In this document: positions 8,074-16,264 of the stretch, in pieces
How the letters are laid out: every line of letters starts with the position of its first letter
Position numbering within the stretch: position 1 is the stretch's first letter
Assembly: GCF_050433385.1 (NCBI RefSeq)
Contig: NZ_JBNPXI010000004.1
Location: 62,001 to 126,000 of the forward strand
Direction: 5' to 3'
Length of the DNA: 64,000 nt
From: Brassicibacter mesophilus
GTDB taxonomy: Bacteria; Bacillota; Clostridia; Tissierellales; Proteiniboraceae
Translations under genes and position numbers: made by a program
The notes under the pieces: generated by a model
Database searches by the model: none
Told to the model about the DNA's origin: nothing
Seen by the model: only the letters and a program-made list of their open reading frames with translations

Positions 8074-8098
8074 TTATGTATTCCTCCTAAATAATATC

Positions 8099-8232
8099 TT
8101 ACCATTATTATAATTCAAATGAATTTTGGAAATATAATTATTACCAATAATACAAACAATAACTTGACATATTACCAAACGGTGTGATAACATGAAGTTG
8201 CCAATTGGTAATATTATTAACATAACTTACCG
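8099..8232. promoter_or_regulatory. Array of TTACCA boxes between the XRE gene and the DUF969 operon
   Basis: TTACCA or close forms occur at 8099, 8141, 8172 and 8227 (TTACCG), with an inverted TTGGTAA at 8205-8211, and a further one at 8067 inside the XRE start. Spacing is mostly 30 to 40 bases, about three helical turns. TTGACA at 8164-8169 directly precedes one box. These are candidate operators for the XRE protein. The region to 8424 holds no gene; a strong AGGAGGTG at about 8308 is followed by no start codon. Confidence 0.45.
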
Positions 8233-8424
8233 TTTATATAATTAACCTACGTAATATCTTAATACATGTCTAGCTAATGTTTTTTATTTTTATTTCAGAT
8301 CCATAGGAGGTGAAGTTTAACAATAATAGATTAACTAAAGAAAAATTCTTATTGATGATTATGATATAGAAGATAGGAGTAATTGATTAAAAGGTTCAGA
8401 AATAACTTAAAGAGGGTGAAAAAA

Positions 8425-9105
8425 ATGATTAAACTTATAGGTGTATTAATCATAGTTCTTGGATTTGCATTCAGACTTGATACAATTGCAGTAGTACTTG
8501 TTTCAGGGATTATAACAGGATTAGTATCAGGACTTGGATTCAATGAAATATTGACAACTCTTGGAGATGCATTTGTGGGAAACAGATACATGTCTGTATT
8601 TTTAGTTAGCTTACCAGTTATAGGTATATTAGAAAGATATGGACTTAAGGAAAGAGCAGCAGAACTTATAGGCAGTATTAAAGCAGTTACAACAGGAAAG
8701 ATATTATCAATATACATGGTTATAAGAACTATAGCAGCAGCATTATCATTGAGATTAGGTGGACATGTTCAATTTATTAGACCACTTATTTTGCCGATGG
8801 CACAGGGAGCAGCCGAAAGCAATTATGATGAAATACCAGAAGATGTTGAAGAAGATATCAAAGGCCTTGCAGCAGCAGTTGAAAACTATGGTAACTTCTT
8901 CGGACAAAACGTATTTGTTGCATCAGGAGGCGTGCTGCTAATAGTAGGTACATTGAAAGAGTTAGGCTATGAAATTACACCATTAGCAGTATCAAAGGCT
9001 GCTATACCAATAGCTGTAATAGCAACTATATTTGCCGTAGCTCAGTTCATGTACTATGATAAAAAGCTAATGTGGAAAATGCATAACAGACAATCAAATG
9101 AATAA
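8425..9105 (+). CDS. DUF969 family membrane protein
   Basis: A 226-residue integral membrane protein of the DUF969 family, with N-terminal helix MIKLIGVLIIVLGFAFR and several further helices, including the region VVLVSGIITGLVSGLGF. The family occurs almost always beside DUF979 and often beside pyroglutamyl peptidase; the pair resembles two halves of an anion or peptide permease, but transport has not been shown to my knowledge. An upstream in-frame TTG at 8383 exists, but GAGGGTG at 8411-8417 fits ATG 8425 and matches family N-termini. It is the first gene of a four-gene operon. Confidence 0.85.
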   Translation: MIKLIGVLIIVLGFAFRLDTIAVVLVSGIITGLVSGLGFNEILTTLGDAFVGNRYMSVFLVSLPVIGILERYGLKERAAELIGSIKAVTTGKILSIYMVIRTIAAALSLRLGGHVQFIRPLILPMAQGAAESNYDEIPEDVEEDIKGLAAAVENYGNFFGQNVFVASGGVLLIVGTLKELGYEITPLAVSKAAIPIAVIATIFAVAQFMYYDKKLMWKMHNRQSNE

Positions 9106-9133
9106 TTGATTACTATTAATAAGGGGTGAAAAC

Positions 9134-10048
9134 ATGCAGGATATATTACTAGAAGGATTATATGTGCTAAGCGGTTTAATTGCATTTATGACTGGAATTA
9201 TGGCATTAAGAGATAATGAACATCCAGCTAGAATAGGAACGGCTTCATTCTGGATGATAGTAGGTGTATTATTCATATTTGGTAAATATATACCTTCAAA
9301 CATAAATGGTTTTTTAATATTAATAATGGGTGTGTTGACAGCAGCAAGACAAGTTAAATTTGGCTCTTTAAAGGAAGCATCAGACAAATTTAGAGCTAAT
9401 CAATCTAAGCGGTTAGGAAACAAGATATTCATACCAGCGTTGACAATATCAGTGTTTGCATTTGGCATCGCACAGTTTAGTAGTCTTGGCGGCTTAGTAG
9501 GGCTAGGAATAGGTGCCCTTACGGCATTAATAATAGCTATGGTACTAACGAAATCCCAGCCTGTTACAGTAGCGGAAGATGGAAGTAGATTATTACAACA
9601 AATCGGGGCAGCCAGTATGCTTCCACAGTTATTAGCAGCATTAGGAGCGCTATTTAATGCATCCGGAGTGGGACAAGTTATATCTCAGGGAATATCAGGA
9701 ATCATTCCTGAAGGAAACATTGTATTTGGTGTAGTAGCGTATGCAGTAGGCATGGCATTATTCACAATGATAATGGGAAACGCATTTGCAGCCTTTGCAG
9801 TTATAACTGCTGGGGTTGGATTGCCATTTGTTCTACAGCAAGGAGGTAATCCAGCTGTAGTAGGGGCATTGGCATTAACAGCAGGTTACTGTGGTACACT
9901 TCTAACACCTATGGCAGCTAACTTCAATGTTGTTCCAGCAGCACTACTTGAAATGAAGGACAATAACAAAGTCATCAAGAGCCAATTGCCTCTATCACTA
10001 ATACTACTATTAGTACATATTGTGTTAATGCTGATATTGGGATTTTAA
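9134..10048 (+). CDS. DUF979 family membrane protein
   Basis: A 304-residue membrane protein with about nine hydrophobic segments, partner of the DUF969 protein 28 bases upstream. The C-terminal half carries glycine-rich permease-like stretches ([19 protein letters not shown] and [20 protein letters not shown]), the second reminiscent of re-entrant loops in dicarboxylate or gluconate type carriers. AAGGGGTG precedes the ATG. Genome context, with pcp next, suggests uptake or efflux of pyroglutamate or pyroglutamyl peptides; this is inference, not established. Confidence 0.85.
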   Translation: MQDILLEGLYVLSGLIAFMTGIMALRDNEHPARIGTASFWMIVGVLFIFGKYIPSNINGFLILIMGVLTAARQVKFGSLKEASDKFRANQSKRLGNKIFIPALTISVFAFGIAQFSSLGGLVGLGIGALTALIIAMVLTKSQPVTVAEDGSRLLQQIGAASMLPQLLAALGALFNASGVGQVISQGISGIIPEGNIVFGVVAYAVGMALFTMIMGNAFAAFAVITAGVGLPFVLQQGGNPAVVGALALTAGYCGTLLTPMAANFNVVPAALLEMKDNNKVIKSQLPLSLILLLVHIVLMLILGF

Positions 10049-10068
10049 AGACTAAGGAGGAATTTCAA

Positions 10069-10710
10069 ATGAAGGTTTTAGTAACAGGTTTTGATCCATT
10101 TGGTGGGGAAAGCATAAACCCTGCAACAGAAGCAGTAAAAAGGCTTCCCGATGAAATAGCAGGTGCAGAAATAGTAAAGATAGAAGTACCAACAGTGTTT
10201 AGAAAAGCGATAGAAAGACTAGAAGAAGCTATTGAAAGAGAAAAACCAGATATAACAATATCAGTAGGTCAAGCCGGGGGAAGATTTGATATAACAGTTG
10301 AAAGAGTAGCAATCAATATTGATGATGCTAGAATTGCTGATAACGAGGGGAATCAGCCTATTGACGTGCCAATATTTGAAGATGGAGAGCCTGCTTATTT
10401 TGCTAAGCTTCCAATCAAAGCTATGGTAAAGGAAATGATAGATAATAACATACCTGCTTCAGTGTCAAATTCAGCTGGCACATTTGTGTGCAATCACATC
10501 ATGTATGGACTTTTATATAATGCTGATAAAAATTATCCAAACATGAGGGGTGGATTCATACACATACCATTCCTTCCTGAACAAGTATTAGATAAAAGAA
10601 TGATGCCAAGTATGTCTTTAGACAATATTATAAAGGGCTTAACATATGCAATAAAGGCAGCAGTAGAAAACATAGAGGACATAAAAGTAACAGGAGGCGA
10701 AATCTCCTAG
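10069..10710 (+). CDS. pcp: Pyroglutamyl-peptidase I
   Basis: A 213-residue cytoplasmic cysteine peptidase (family C15) that removes N-terminal 5-oxoproline from peptides. The full catalytic triad is visible: Glu79 in [14 protein letters not shown], Cys141 in [15 protein letters not shown] and His165 in [12 protein letters not shown]. Length is normal. AAGGAGG precedes the ATG and the gap to the DUF979 gene is only 20 bases, so co-transcription is near certain. Its position after two membrane proteins suggests that peptides blocked by pyroglutamate are taken up and opened here. Confidence 0.96.
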   Translation: MKVLVTGFDPFGGESINPATEAVKRLPDEIAGAEIVKIEVPTVFRKAIERLEEAIEREKPDITISVGQAGGRFDITVERVAINIDDARIADNEGNQPIDVPIFEDGEPAYFAKLPIKAMVKEMIDNNIPASVSNSAGTFVCNHIMYGLLYNADKNYPNMRGGFIHIPFLPEQVLDKRMMPSMSLDNIIKGLTYAIKAAVENIEDIKVTGGEIS

Positions 10711-10725
10711 TAAAGGAAGATCATA

Positions 10726-11142
10726 ATGAAAAAGAAGTTATTCATATACGGGAGTTTGATAGAAGGATTCTTTAATTATGACATTTACTTAAAGGGTAAG
10801 GTTCTAGAAAGTGAGTCTGCAAGGATAAAGGGAGAGCTTTATCATCTGAATGGGGAGAGATATCCTGCTTTAATAGATGGAGATGACTATGTTTATGGTG
10901 AGTTTATTCAAGTAGATGATTATGAAGAAACCTTAAAGGCATTAGATGAAATGGAACATTACTATGGAGAAGGCAATGAATATAATGAATATAACAGAGT
11001 TCTAAAGGAAATAGAGGTTCTTACTGATAATCGCAAAGAAGAAGCATATGTGTACATGTATAATTATAAAGAGTTAACGGTCTTTAAAGAAGAGAATCTA
11101 TATATTCCTCATGGAGATTGGAAGAGGTATATGGAAAGATAA
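10726..11142 (+). CDS. Gamma-glutamylcyclotransferase (AIG2-like) family protein
   Basis: A 138-residue protein with the AIG2/GGCT fold: N-terminal LFIYGSLIEGFFNY (the YGSL loop that binds the gamma-glutamyl group), GELYHLNGERYPALIDG, and the acidic DEMEHYYG segment, whose glutamate fits the family's catalytic position. Such enzymes release 5-oxoproline from gamma-glutamyl amines or peptides. It begins 15 bases after pcp, so the operon holds two different enzymes that yield 5-oxoproline. No 5-oxoprolinase is present in the window. The precise substrate is unknown. Confidence 0.78.
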   Translation: MKKKLFIYGSLIEGFFNYDIYLKGKVLESESARIKGELYHLNGERYPALIDGDDYVYGEFIQVDDYEETLKALDEMEHYYGEGNEYNEYNRVLKEIEVLTDNRKEEAYVYMYNYKELTVFKEENLYIPHGDWKRYMER

Positions 11143-11144
11143 AC

Positions 11145-11250
11145 GGATTGGTGCCAGTAACTCATCTTATTAACTCATTGAGATAATGACTTTTAGATTA
11201 GAAGGACTCTAGTTACAAGGATTAATCTTTAGTAGCAAGAGTCCTTTGTC
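11145..11250 (+). repeat. Dispersed element copy E, composite with hairpin
   Basis: GGATTGGTGCCAGTAACTCA starts three bases after the stop codon of the cyclotransferase. The spacer holds TTAACTCATTGAGATAATGA. The hairpin AGGACTCTAGTTAC...GTAGCAAGAGTCCT follows, so the copy doubles as the operon's terminator. Sequence similar to that after copy C continues to about 11392. Confidence 0.75.
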
Positions 11251-11610
11251 CAATTTTAAGAATAGTGGCGTTTCTTTTATTCATACTGATAATGAATACA
11301 ACAAATTGGTAATTGTTTTATTTGTTTTTAGATAAGAAAAAGCAATTTTTGGAAGTCATTTGTTGTGCTTGAGTTTAAACAAATGATATAATAGAAATGA
11401 TTATAGAATAACTCCTATATATTTAGTACTTGTGATAAAAAGTAGTGATTTGTTTAATGGATATAAAAATTATCTGTAAGTATGAATATAACGAGTGACA
11501 ATAGCAGCATTGTCGATCTTTTGCAAAAGATATATATAGAATGTCAAAAATCAAAAAGAGTTAAAACATGAAATAAGTGAAAAAAGAAAAGAAATAACAA
11601 AATACTTTTT
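11251..11610. other. Non-coding stretch resembling the region after copy C
   Basis: No gene seen. TTCATACTGATAATGAAT, AGCAATTTTTGGAAGTCATT and TTGTTGTGCTTGAG have counterparts in the same order at 5761-5875. A promoter-like TTGTGC (11363-11368), 18-base spacer and TATAAT (11387-11392) is present, but the next gene starts 258 bases later. Confidence 0.5.
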
Positions 11611-11636
11611 TGCCAGTCACTTAACTTATTTTATTT
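11611..11636 (+). repeat. Dispersed element copy F
   Basis: TGCCAGTCACTTAACTTATT lies 14 bases before the start of the coiled-coil gene and runs into its AGGTGGTG ribosome binding site. It is the only copy directly in a gene's 5' leader. Confidence 0.65.
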
Positions 11637-11649
11637 AGGTGGTGAAATT

Positions 11650-11976
11650 ATGGAAAGAGAACTACTTTCAGTAATTAGGGAAATGCTCAAAGAAGAGTTG
11701 GGTCCTTTAAAAACTGAAATAACGGACATAAAAATAGAAATGACAGGTATGAAAACAGAAATGACAGGCATGAAAAATAGAATGGATGAAACTTATGAAA
11801 TAGTTAGGGCTTTAGAACATTTGTCACAGGTGAACAAAGCAGAACATGATAATGTGAAAAATGATATAGCATATATTAAAGGTGACATAGAAACAATTAA
11901 AAAAGGCATGTATAGAGTTGAAGAAGCTACAGCTAATAACTGGGCAGAAATTGCAAGACTAAAACAAGCAAAATAA
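11650..11976 (+). CDS. Small coiled-coil protein of unknown function
   Basis: A 108-residue, highly charged helical protein. Heptad-like repeats with TDIKIEMTGMKTEMTGMKNR in the first half and IKGDIETIKKGMYRVEEAT in the second predict a long coiled coil. An internal 7-residue repeat (IEMTGMK, TEMTGMK) points to local duplication. There is no signal peptide or membrane helix. AGGTGGTG precedes the ATG. Similar short coiled-coil proteins are frequent in clostridia, but no function is known to me. It stands alone, bracketed by copies F and G of the dispersed element. Confidence 0.65.
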   Translation: MERELLSVIREMLKEELGPLKTEITDIKIEMTGMKTEMTGMKNRMDETYEIVRALEHLSQVNKAEHDNVKNDIAYIKGDIETIKKGMYRVEEATANNWAEIARLKQAK

Positions 11977-11985
11977 TAGATAATA

Positions 11986-12112
11986 GTTGCCAGACACTTA
12001 ATTATTAACTTTCTTAAAGCATAGAATTGGTACTAGTTATTTAATTCATGAACTTATTGAGAAGAATGTAACCTTTTGGTAGAATGTAACCAAGGGGTGT
12101 TTTTTTTTGAAA
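11986..12112 (+). repeat. Dispersed element copy G, two degenerate cores and hairpin
   Basis: GTTGCCAGACACTTAATTAT starts ten bases after the stop codon. A second, more worn core AATTGGTACTAGTTATTTAA follows at 12025. A GT-rich hairpin (AACCTTTTGGT, ACCAAGGGGTG) with a run of T residues ends at about 12109 and should terminate transcription. Confidence 0.55.
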
Positions 12113-12143
12113 CGGAAATCTACACTTGAGGGAGGATATTGTC

Positions 12144-13433
12144 GTGAAAATAGCCGTTGTCGGATATGGAGATTCCGTAGATAAAACTTTGTCTGTTGCT
12201 GATAAATATTATAATGATATAGATTTTGTTTCTTATACTGTAGGGGAAATAGAAAGCTGTGAACATATTTTAGAAAAGTGTGAGAAAGAGGTTAATGGCG
12301 TAATTTTTACAGGACAAGGATTTAATGTAGAGGTAAAGAAATATGGAAAATTGACAAAACCTTTTTTATGTATTCCAAGAGAAGGCTCATGCTTAATGAA
12401 AACATTATGGAATATAAAGGATCATTATAGAAATGTTAAAAAGATAAGTATAGATATCATGGAAGAGCCTCTTGTACATGATATCTTTGAAGAATTTGGA
12501 ATAGATTTTGAAAAAGTTTTTGTTTTTCCTTTCGATGAAGACGAAAAGGAATCTAGATATAAAGAGTGGCATGAAAATCTTTTTAAAAGAGGAAAGATAG
12601 ATTTAGCTATGACTAGTTTTGGATCAATTTATGGAGACTTTGTGCAAAGAAGATTACCAGTAGCGAGAGTAGAAATAACTACACCTGTTATTAAAAATTC
12701 TATAGATACTCTTATTCAGCTTATAGAAACAAAAAAACTAGGTGAAGCTCAAATAGGAATACAATTAATAGAATTAAATTTATCAAATGAAAAAGCTAAC
12801 CATTATATATCTCTAAAAAAGAAAAATCTGTTAGAAAGTAAGCTAATAGAATATTTACCTTTAGTACAAGGAAGCTTAGTAAGAAGTGTAGGTAGTGAAT
12901 ATATAATCTTTAGTACAAGAGGAGCTTTGGAAAATGAGAACGCACAGAATTATTTTCTGAAGCTTATGAAAGACTTATCTAAAGAAAAGCTTATAATATT
13001 TAGTGGAACAGGATATGGGACTACAGCATTTCATGGAGATAATAATGCTAGAACAGCTTTACAAAAAGCAAAAGAAAATAAGGAATCGTCGTATTATATT
13101 GTATACGAAGATGAAAGTATAAAGGGTCCGATTGGGGAAATAGAAGGATATTCTTATAATCTAATGATAAAGGATAAGAATTTAAATAGAATAGCAGAAG
13201 AAGTTGGAATAAGCCCAACTTATTTGTCTAAGATCATAGCACATATGGATATTTCCCAGAAAGAAGTCTTTGAAGCTAAAAGCTTATCTGAATTTTTAGG
13301 GATTTCGGATAGAAGTGCTAGAAGAATTTTAAAAAAGTTCTTAGACTCAGGATATGGTGAAAAAGTAACCTCAGTACAATATAATGATGTAGGTAGACCA
13401 ACTCAGTTTATAAAGATTAAAATACCTAAATAG
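12144..13433 (+). CDS. Regulator with receptor-like N-domain, degenerate GGDEF-like core and C-terminal HTH
   Basis: A 429-residue protein of no family I can name firmly. Residues 1-180 resemble a PrpR-type receptor domain (MKIAVVGYGDSVDKTL, then VNGVIFTGQG). Residues about 220-330 contain FSGTGYGTTAFHGDNNARTAL, which resembles the last part of a GGDEF or GTP cyclohydrolase III fold without GGDEF. The C-terminus has a helix-turn-helix (LNRIAEEVGISPTYLSKII) and a winged segment (SEFLGISDRSARRILKKFL). The start is GTG 12144, since GGGAGG at 12130-12135 would be part of the coding sequence if TTG 12126 were used. It precedes the DUF5058 operon in the same direction and is its likely regulator. 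Confidence 0.65.
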   Translation: MKIAVVGYGDSVDKTLSVADKYYNDIDFVSYTVGEIESCEHILEKCEKEVNGVIFTGQGFNVEVKKYGKLTKPFLCIPREGSCLMKTLWNIKDHYRNVKKISIDIMEEPLVHDIFEEFGIDFEKVFVFPFDEDEKESRYKEWHENLFKRGKIDLAMTSFGSIYGDFVQRRLPVARVEITTPVIKNSIDTLIQLIETKKLGEAQIGIQLIELNLSNEKANHYISLKKKNLLESKLIEYLPLVQGSLVRSVGSEYIIFSTRGALENENAQNYFLKLMKDLSKEKLIIFSGTGYGTTAFHGDNNARTALQKAKENKESSYYIVYEDESIKGPIGEIEGYSYNLMIKDKNLNRIAEEVGISPTYLSKIIAHMDISQKEVFEAKSLSEFLGISDRSARRILKKFLDSGYGEKVTSVQYNDVGRPTQFIKIKIPK

Positions 13434-13462
13434 GATTAAATATACATGAGCAAAATTAAATT

Positions 13463-13528
13463 TAAAAATCATTTGATAGATCATATTATGAAAAAACAAT
13501 GATGATATGGTTATCAAATGATTTTTTG
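13463..13528 (+). terminator. Long hairpin terminator after the regulator
   Basis: AAAAATCATTTGATA (13464-13478) pairs perfectly with TATCAAATGATTTTT (13512-13526), with further partial pairing inside the loop and a T tract. Confidence 0.75.
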
Positions 13529-13564
13529 TTTTCAAACTATTATTTTATAAATTAATCATAATAA

Positions 13565-13593
13565 TTGAAATGTATAGAAAAGTTTGATATAAT
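13565..13593 (+). promoter_or_regulatory. Promoter of the DUF5058 operon
   Basis: TTGAAA (13565-13570), exactly 17 bases, TATAAT (13588-13593). Confidence 0.7.
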
Positions 13594-13596
13594 TTC

Positions 13597-13618
13597 ATTA
13601 AGGACATATTAAGGACAT
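13597..13618 (+). promoter_or_regulatory. Tandem 11-bp direct repeat at the transcription start, candidate operator
   Basis: ATTAAGGACAT occurs twice without a gap, just after the -10 box. One-turn spacing on one face of the helix suits a dimeric regulator. The protein at 12144-13433 is the natural candidate; this is inference. Confidence 0.55.
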
Positions 13619-13642
13619 GTCTAAAACGAGGAGGGGTTTATA

Positions 13643-14338
13643 ATGAACTATTTAGAAGTGGCAAATCATCCACTAATGTGGGTAGCAGCAGCTTTAGCTG
13701 TAGGAGTAGTAATTGCACAATCAACTATTTTTGCTAAAAAGTCTTATAAAACAGGAAAAGATATAGGACTTACTGAGCAGCAAATGAAATCTGCCATGAA
13801 AACTAGTGCAATTTCATCTATTGGACCTTCAATGGTTATTCTAGCTGGAATGATATCCTTAATAATTACTATGGGAGGACCAGTATCTTGGATGAGGCTT
13901 TCCTTTATAGGGTCTGTTACTTTTGAATTAATGGCAGCGGGCTTTGGTGCTGATGCTATGGGAGTAGTTTTAGGAAAAGAAGGTATGGATGGAATAGTTT
14001 TTGCTAATGCAATATGGACTATGATACTCGGTTCTATGGGGTGGTTGCTGTTTACTTTCTTGTTTACTCATAAAATGGACAAGCTTACTAAAGTGTTGTC
14101 AAACGGGAAAAAAGCAATGGTGCCGATTATCTCTGCAGGAGCTATGCTAGGTGCATTCGCATATTTTAATGCAGATAGAATCTTAGGCTTTGATGCTGGG
14201 GCATTGGCATGTATAAGTGGATTAGTTCTTATGATGATAATAGTACATATTCAAAAAAAGAAAAATATATCATGGTTAAGAGAATGGGGACTGACTATAG
14301 CAATGTTTGGTGGAATGCTTATAGGATCATTAGTTTAA
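13643..14338 (+). CDS. DUF5058 family membrane protein
   Basis: A 231-residue membrane protein with about six helices, matching DUF5058: an N-terminal NHPLMWVAAALAVGVVIAQS helix, then the motif of a cytoplasmic loop TGKDIGLTEQQMKSAMKTSA and SIGPSMVILAGM. The family is a predicted transporter subunit found with a second membrane protein and peptidases; its substrate is not known to me. GAGGAGGGG gives a strong ribosome binding site. It is the first gene after a well-formed promoter and is followed by its partner 37 bases on. Confidence 0.78.
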   Translation: MNYLEVANHPLMWVAAALAVGVVIAQSTIFAKKSYKTGKDIGLTEQQMKSAMKTSAISSIGPSMVILAGMISLIITMGGPVSWMRLSFIGSVTFELMAAGFGADAMGVVLGKEGMDGIVFANAIWTMILGSMGWLLFTFLFTHKMDKLTKVLSNGKKAMVPIISAGAMLGAFAYFNADRILGFDAGALACISGLVLMMIIVHIQKKKNISWLREWGLTIAMFGGMLIGSLV

Positions 14339-14375
14339 TTGAATTAAAATAATGTATATTAAAGGAGCTGAAATC

Positions 14376-15068
14376 ATGAAAAATAATGTATATGATAACG
14401 AATTTATACCTAGCATAATTAAATACGGAAGGATAACGTTATTCTTGGGTATGTTACTAGCTTTGGGGCCTGCTTTGGTATTAGCATTTCGATTTGGATA
14501 TATTCCTCCGATTGGAGCTATAATAGCAGGAACATTAGCTCAAATGAGTGTAAGTGGAGCATTTTATGTAGTTGAGCCAATTTCATATTTCCCAATCCTA
14601 GGAATACCAGGAACATATATGGCTTTTCTATCAGGAAACTTAGTAAACATGAGAATCCCTTGTGCCGTTGCAGCACAAGAAGCAGCAGGTGTAAAGCAAG
14701 GTACTAATGAAGGCGCAATTATTTCTACTTTAGGAATTGCAGTATCTATACTAATAAATATAGCTATTTTATCAGTAGCTGTGTTTTTAGGTTCATCAGT
14801 TTTATCTAGTTTACCAGCAGAAGTAGTAAGAGTGCTTAATCTAATCTTACCGGCTTTATTTGGTGCTGTTTTTGGACAGTTTGCTATACAGAGGCCAAAA
14901 CTTGGATTAGTTGCAATTGTTATAGCAGGTTTTATGACATTTTTACTTAAACAAGGATTTCTATCATTTTTACCAGGAATACCATCTTATGCAGTAATTC
15001 TAGTATCTGTATTTGGAACTATTGCTGCAGGTAAAAAAATCTATGGAAAAGAGCTGCAAGCAGAATAA
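14376..15068 (+). CDS. Multi-spanning membrane protein, partner of DUF5058
   Basis: A 230-residue protein with about six membrane helices and proline/glycine-rich loops (FRFGYIPPIGAIIAGTLAQM, then GIPGTYMAFLSGN). I do not recognise a named family with confidence. Pairing with DUF5058 suggests a two-component permease, and the following M20 peptidases suggest that small peptides or N-acyl amino acids are moved. An ATG at 14352 is in frame, but AAAGGAG at 14361-14367 is placed for ATG 14376. Confidence 0.65.
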   Translation: MKNNVYDNEFIPSIIKYGRITLFLGMLLALGPALVLAFRFGYIPPIGAIIAGTLAQMSVSGAFYVVEPISYFPILGIPGTYMAFLSGNLVNMRIPCAVAAQEAAGVKQGTNEGAIISTLGIAVSILINIAILSVAVFLGSSVLSSLPAEVVRVLNLILPALFGAVFGQFAIQRPKLGLVAIVIAGFMTFLLKQGFLSFLPGIPSYAVILVSVFGTIAAGKKIYGKELQAE

Positions 15069-15084
15069 CAAAAATGAGATCGAA

Positions 15085-15118
15085 AGGCTGACATAAAAAA
15101 GGTCAGCCTAATCTTTTA
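15085..15118 (+). terminator. Hairpin between permease and peptidase genes
   Basis: AGGCTGAC and GTCAGCCT form a stem followed by a poor T tract. It may attenuate rather than stop read-through into the M20 genes. Confidence 0.5.
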
Positions 15119-15139
15119 AAATAAGAAAGGAAGATGGTT

Positions 15140-16249
15140 ATGATCAATAAGGATAGATTAGTAAATAATTTAATCGAGATGATAAAAATAGATAGCCCTT
15201 CTTATGAGGAAAAGGATTATAGGGAATATCTAATAAAGTATTTTCAAGATAGAGATTTTGAAGTATATACAGATAATGCAGGAGAAAAGTTTGGTGGAAA
15301 CTGTGGAAATTTATTAGTTCATATAAAAGGAAGTAATAGTAATGAAGAAGCCATATGTTTAGCAGCACATATGGATACTGTTAGTCCAGGGAAAGGAATA
15401 GAACCTACTGTTGAAAATGGAATAATGAAAAGTAAAGGAAATACTATTCTTGCTGGAGATGACAAGGCTGGCATTGCATCCATATTAGAAGCTGTCGAGC
15501 ATATAAAAGAAGAAAAACTGCCACATAGAGATATATATTTATTATTTACTGTATGCGAAGAGGTTGGAATGCTTGGGGCTAAAAACTTTGATGTTTCAAA
15601 ATTGCCCTGTAAAAATGTAGTAATAATAGATGCGGCAGGACCTGCTGGAATTATTGCCTATGCAGCACCAGCTAAAGATGATATAAAAGCAACCTTTATA
15701 GGCAGAACAGCTCATGCAGGAATTGAGCCAGAAAAAGGAATAAATGCTATATATATGGCTGCTGAAGCTATTTCTAATATGACTCTAGGTCGCTTAGACG
15801 AAGAAACTACAGCTAATATAGGTCGTATTGAGGGAGGAAGTCAAACTAATATAGTTACAGATAAAGTTTCATTTACAGCAGAAGCTCGTTCACATTCAAT
15901 AGAAAAATTAGACACTCAGGTTGAGCATATCAAAAATGCATGTGAAGCTGCAGCCCAGAAGTTCGGTGGAACTGTGGAAATAAAGGTTTCTAGAGATTAT
16001 CCTACACTAAAATTAGACAAAGATTCTTTTATATTTAGTCTGTGTAAGGAAAGCTTTGAAAAAGAGAATATTAATCCATCACCGTTAGTAATAGGTGGAG
16101 GAAGTGATGCAAATATATTTGCTGGGAAAGGATATGATTGTGCTATTATAAGCGTAGGTATGGGTCAAGTTCATACTGTAGGAGAAACTTTAAATATAGA
16201 TGATATGTATACTACCACAAAGGTTTTAGCACAGATGATCAGCTTATAA
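15140..16249 (+). CDS. M20 family metallopeptidase, PepT-like
   Basis: A 369-residue cytoplasmic dizinc peptidase of the tripeptidase-T/M20B type. Metal and catalytic signatures are present: AAHMDTVSPG (zinc histidine and catalytic aspartate), AGDDKAGIAS, CEEVGMLGAKN (catalytic and zinc glutamates), the DAAGP aspartate and the final MGQVHTVGE histidine. The dimerisation domain lies at about residues 180-290. GAAAGGA at 15126-15132 is too close to ATG 15134 and well placed for ATG 15140. It probably hydrolyses peptides taken up by the membrane pair upstream; the exact specificity is not visible. Confidence 0.85.
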   Translation: MINKDRLVNNLIEMIKIDSPSYEEKDYREYLIKYFQDRDFEVYTDNAGEKFGGNCGNLLVHIKGSNSNEEAICLAAHMDTVSPGKGIEPTVENGIMKSKGNTILAGDDKAGIASILEAVEHIKEEKLPHRDIYLLFTVCEEVGMLGAKNFDVSKLPCKNVVIIDAAGPAGIIAYAAPAKDDIKATFIGRTAHAGIEPEKGINAIYMAAEAISNMTLGRLDEETTANIGRIEGGSQTNIVTDKVSFTAEARSHSIEKLDTQVEHIKNACEAAAQKFGGTVEIKVSRDYPTLKLDKDSFIFSLCKESFEKENINPSPLVIGGGSDANIFAGKGYDCAIISVGMGQVHTVGETLNIDDMYTTTKVLAQMISL

Positions 16250-16264
16250 TTAGGAGTGTTCAAG

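Noticed and set aside
8192..8245. Short leader peptide frame starting at ATG 8192 in the XRE/DUF969 gap
   Set aside because: No ribosome binding site, and it overlaps the TTACCA boxes; sequence looks operator-driven.
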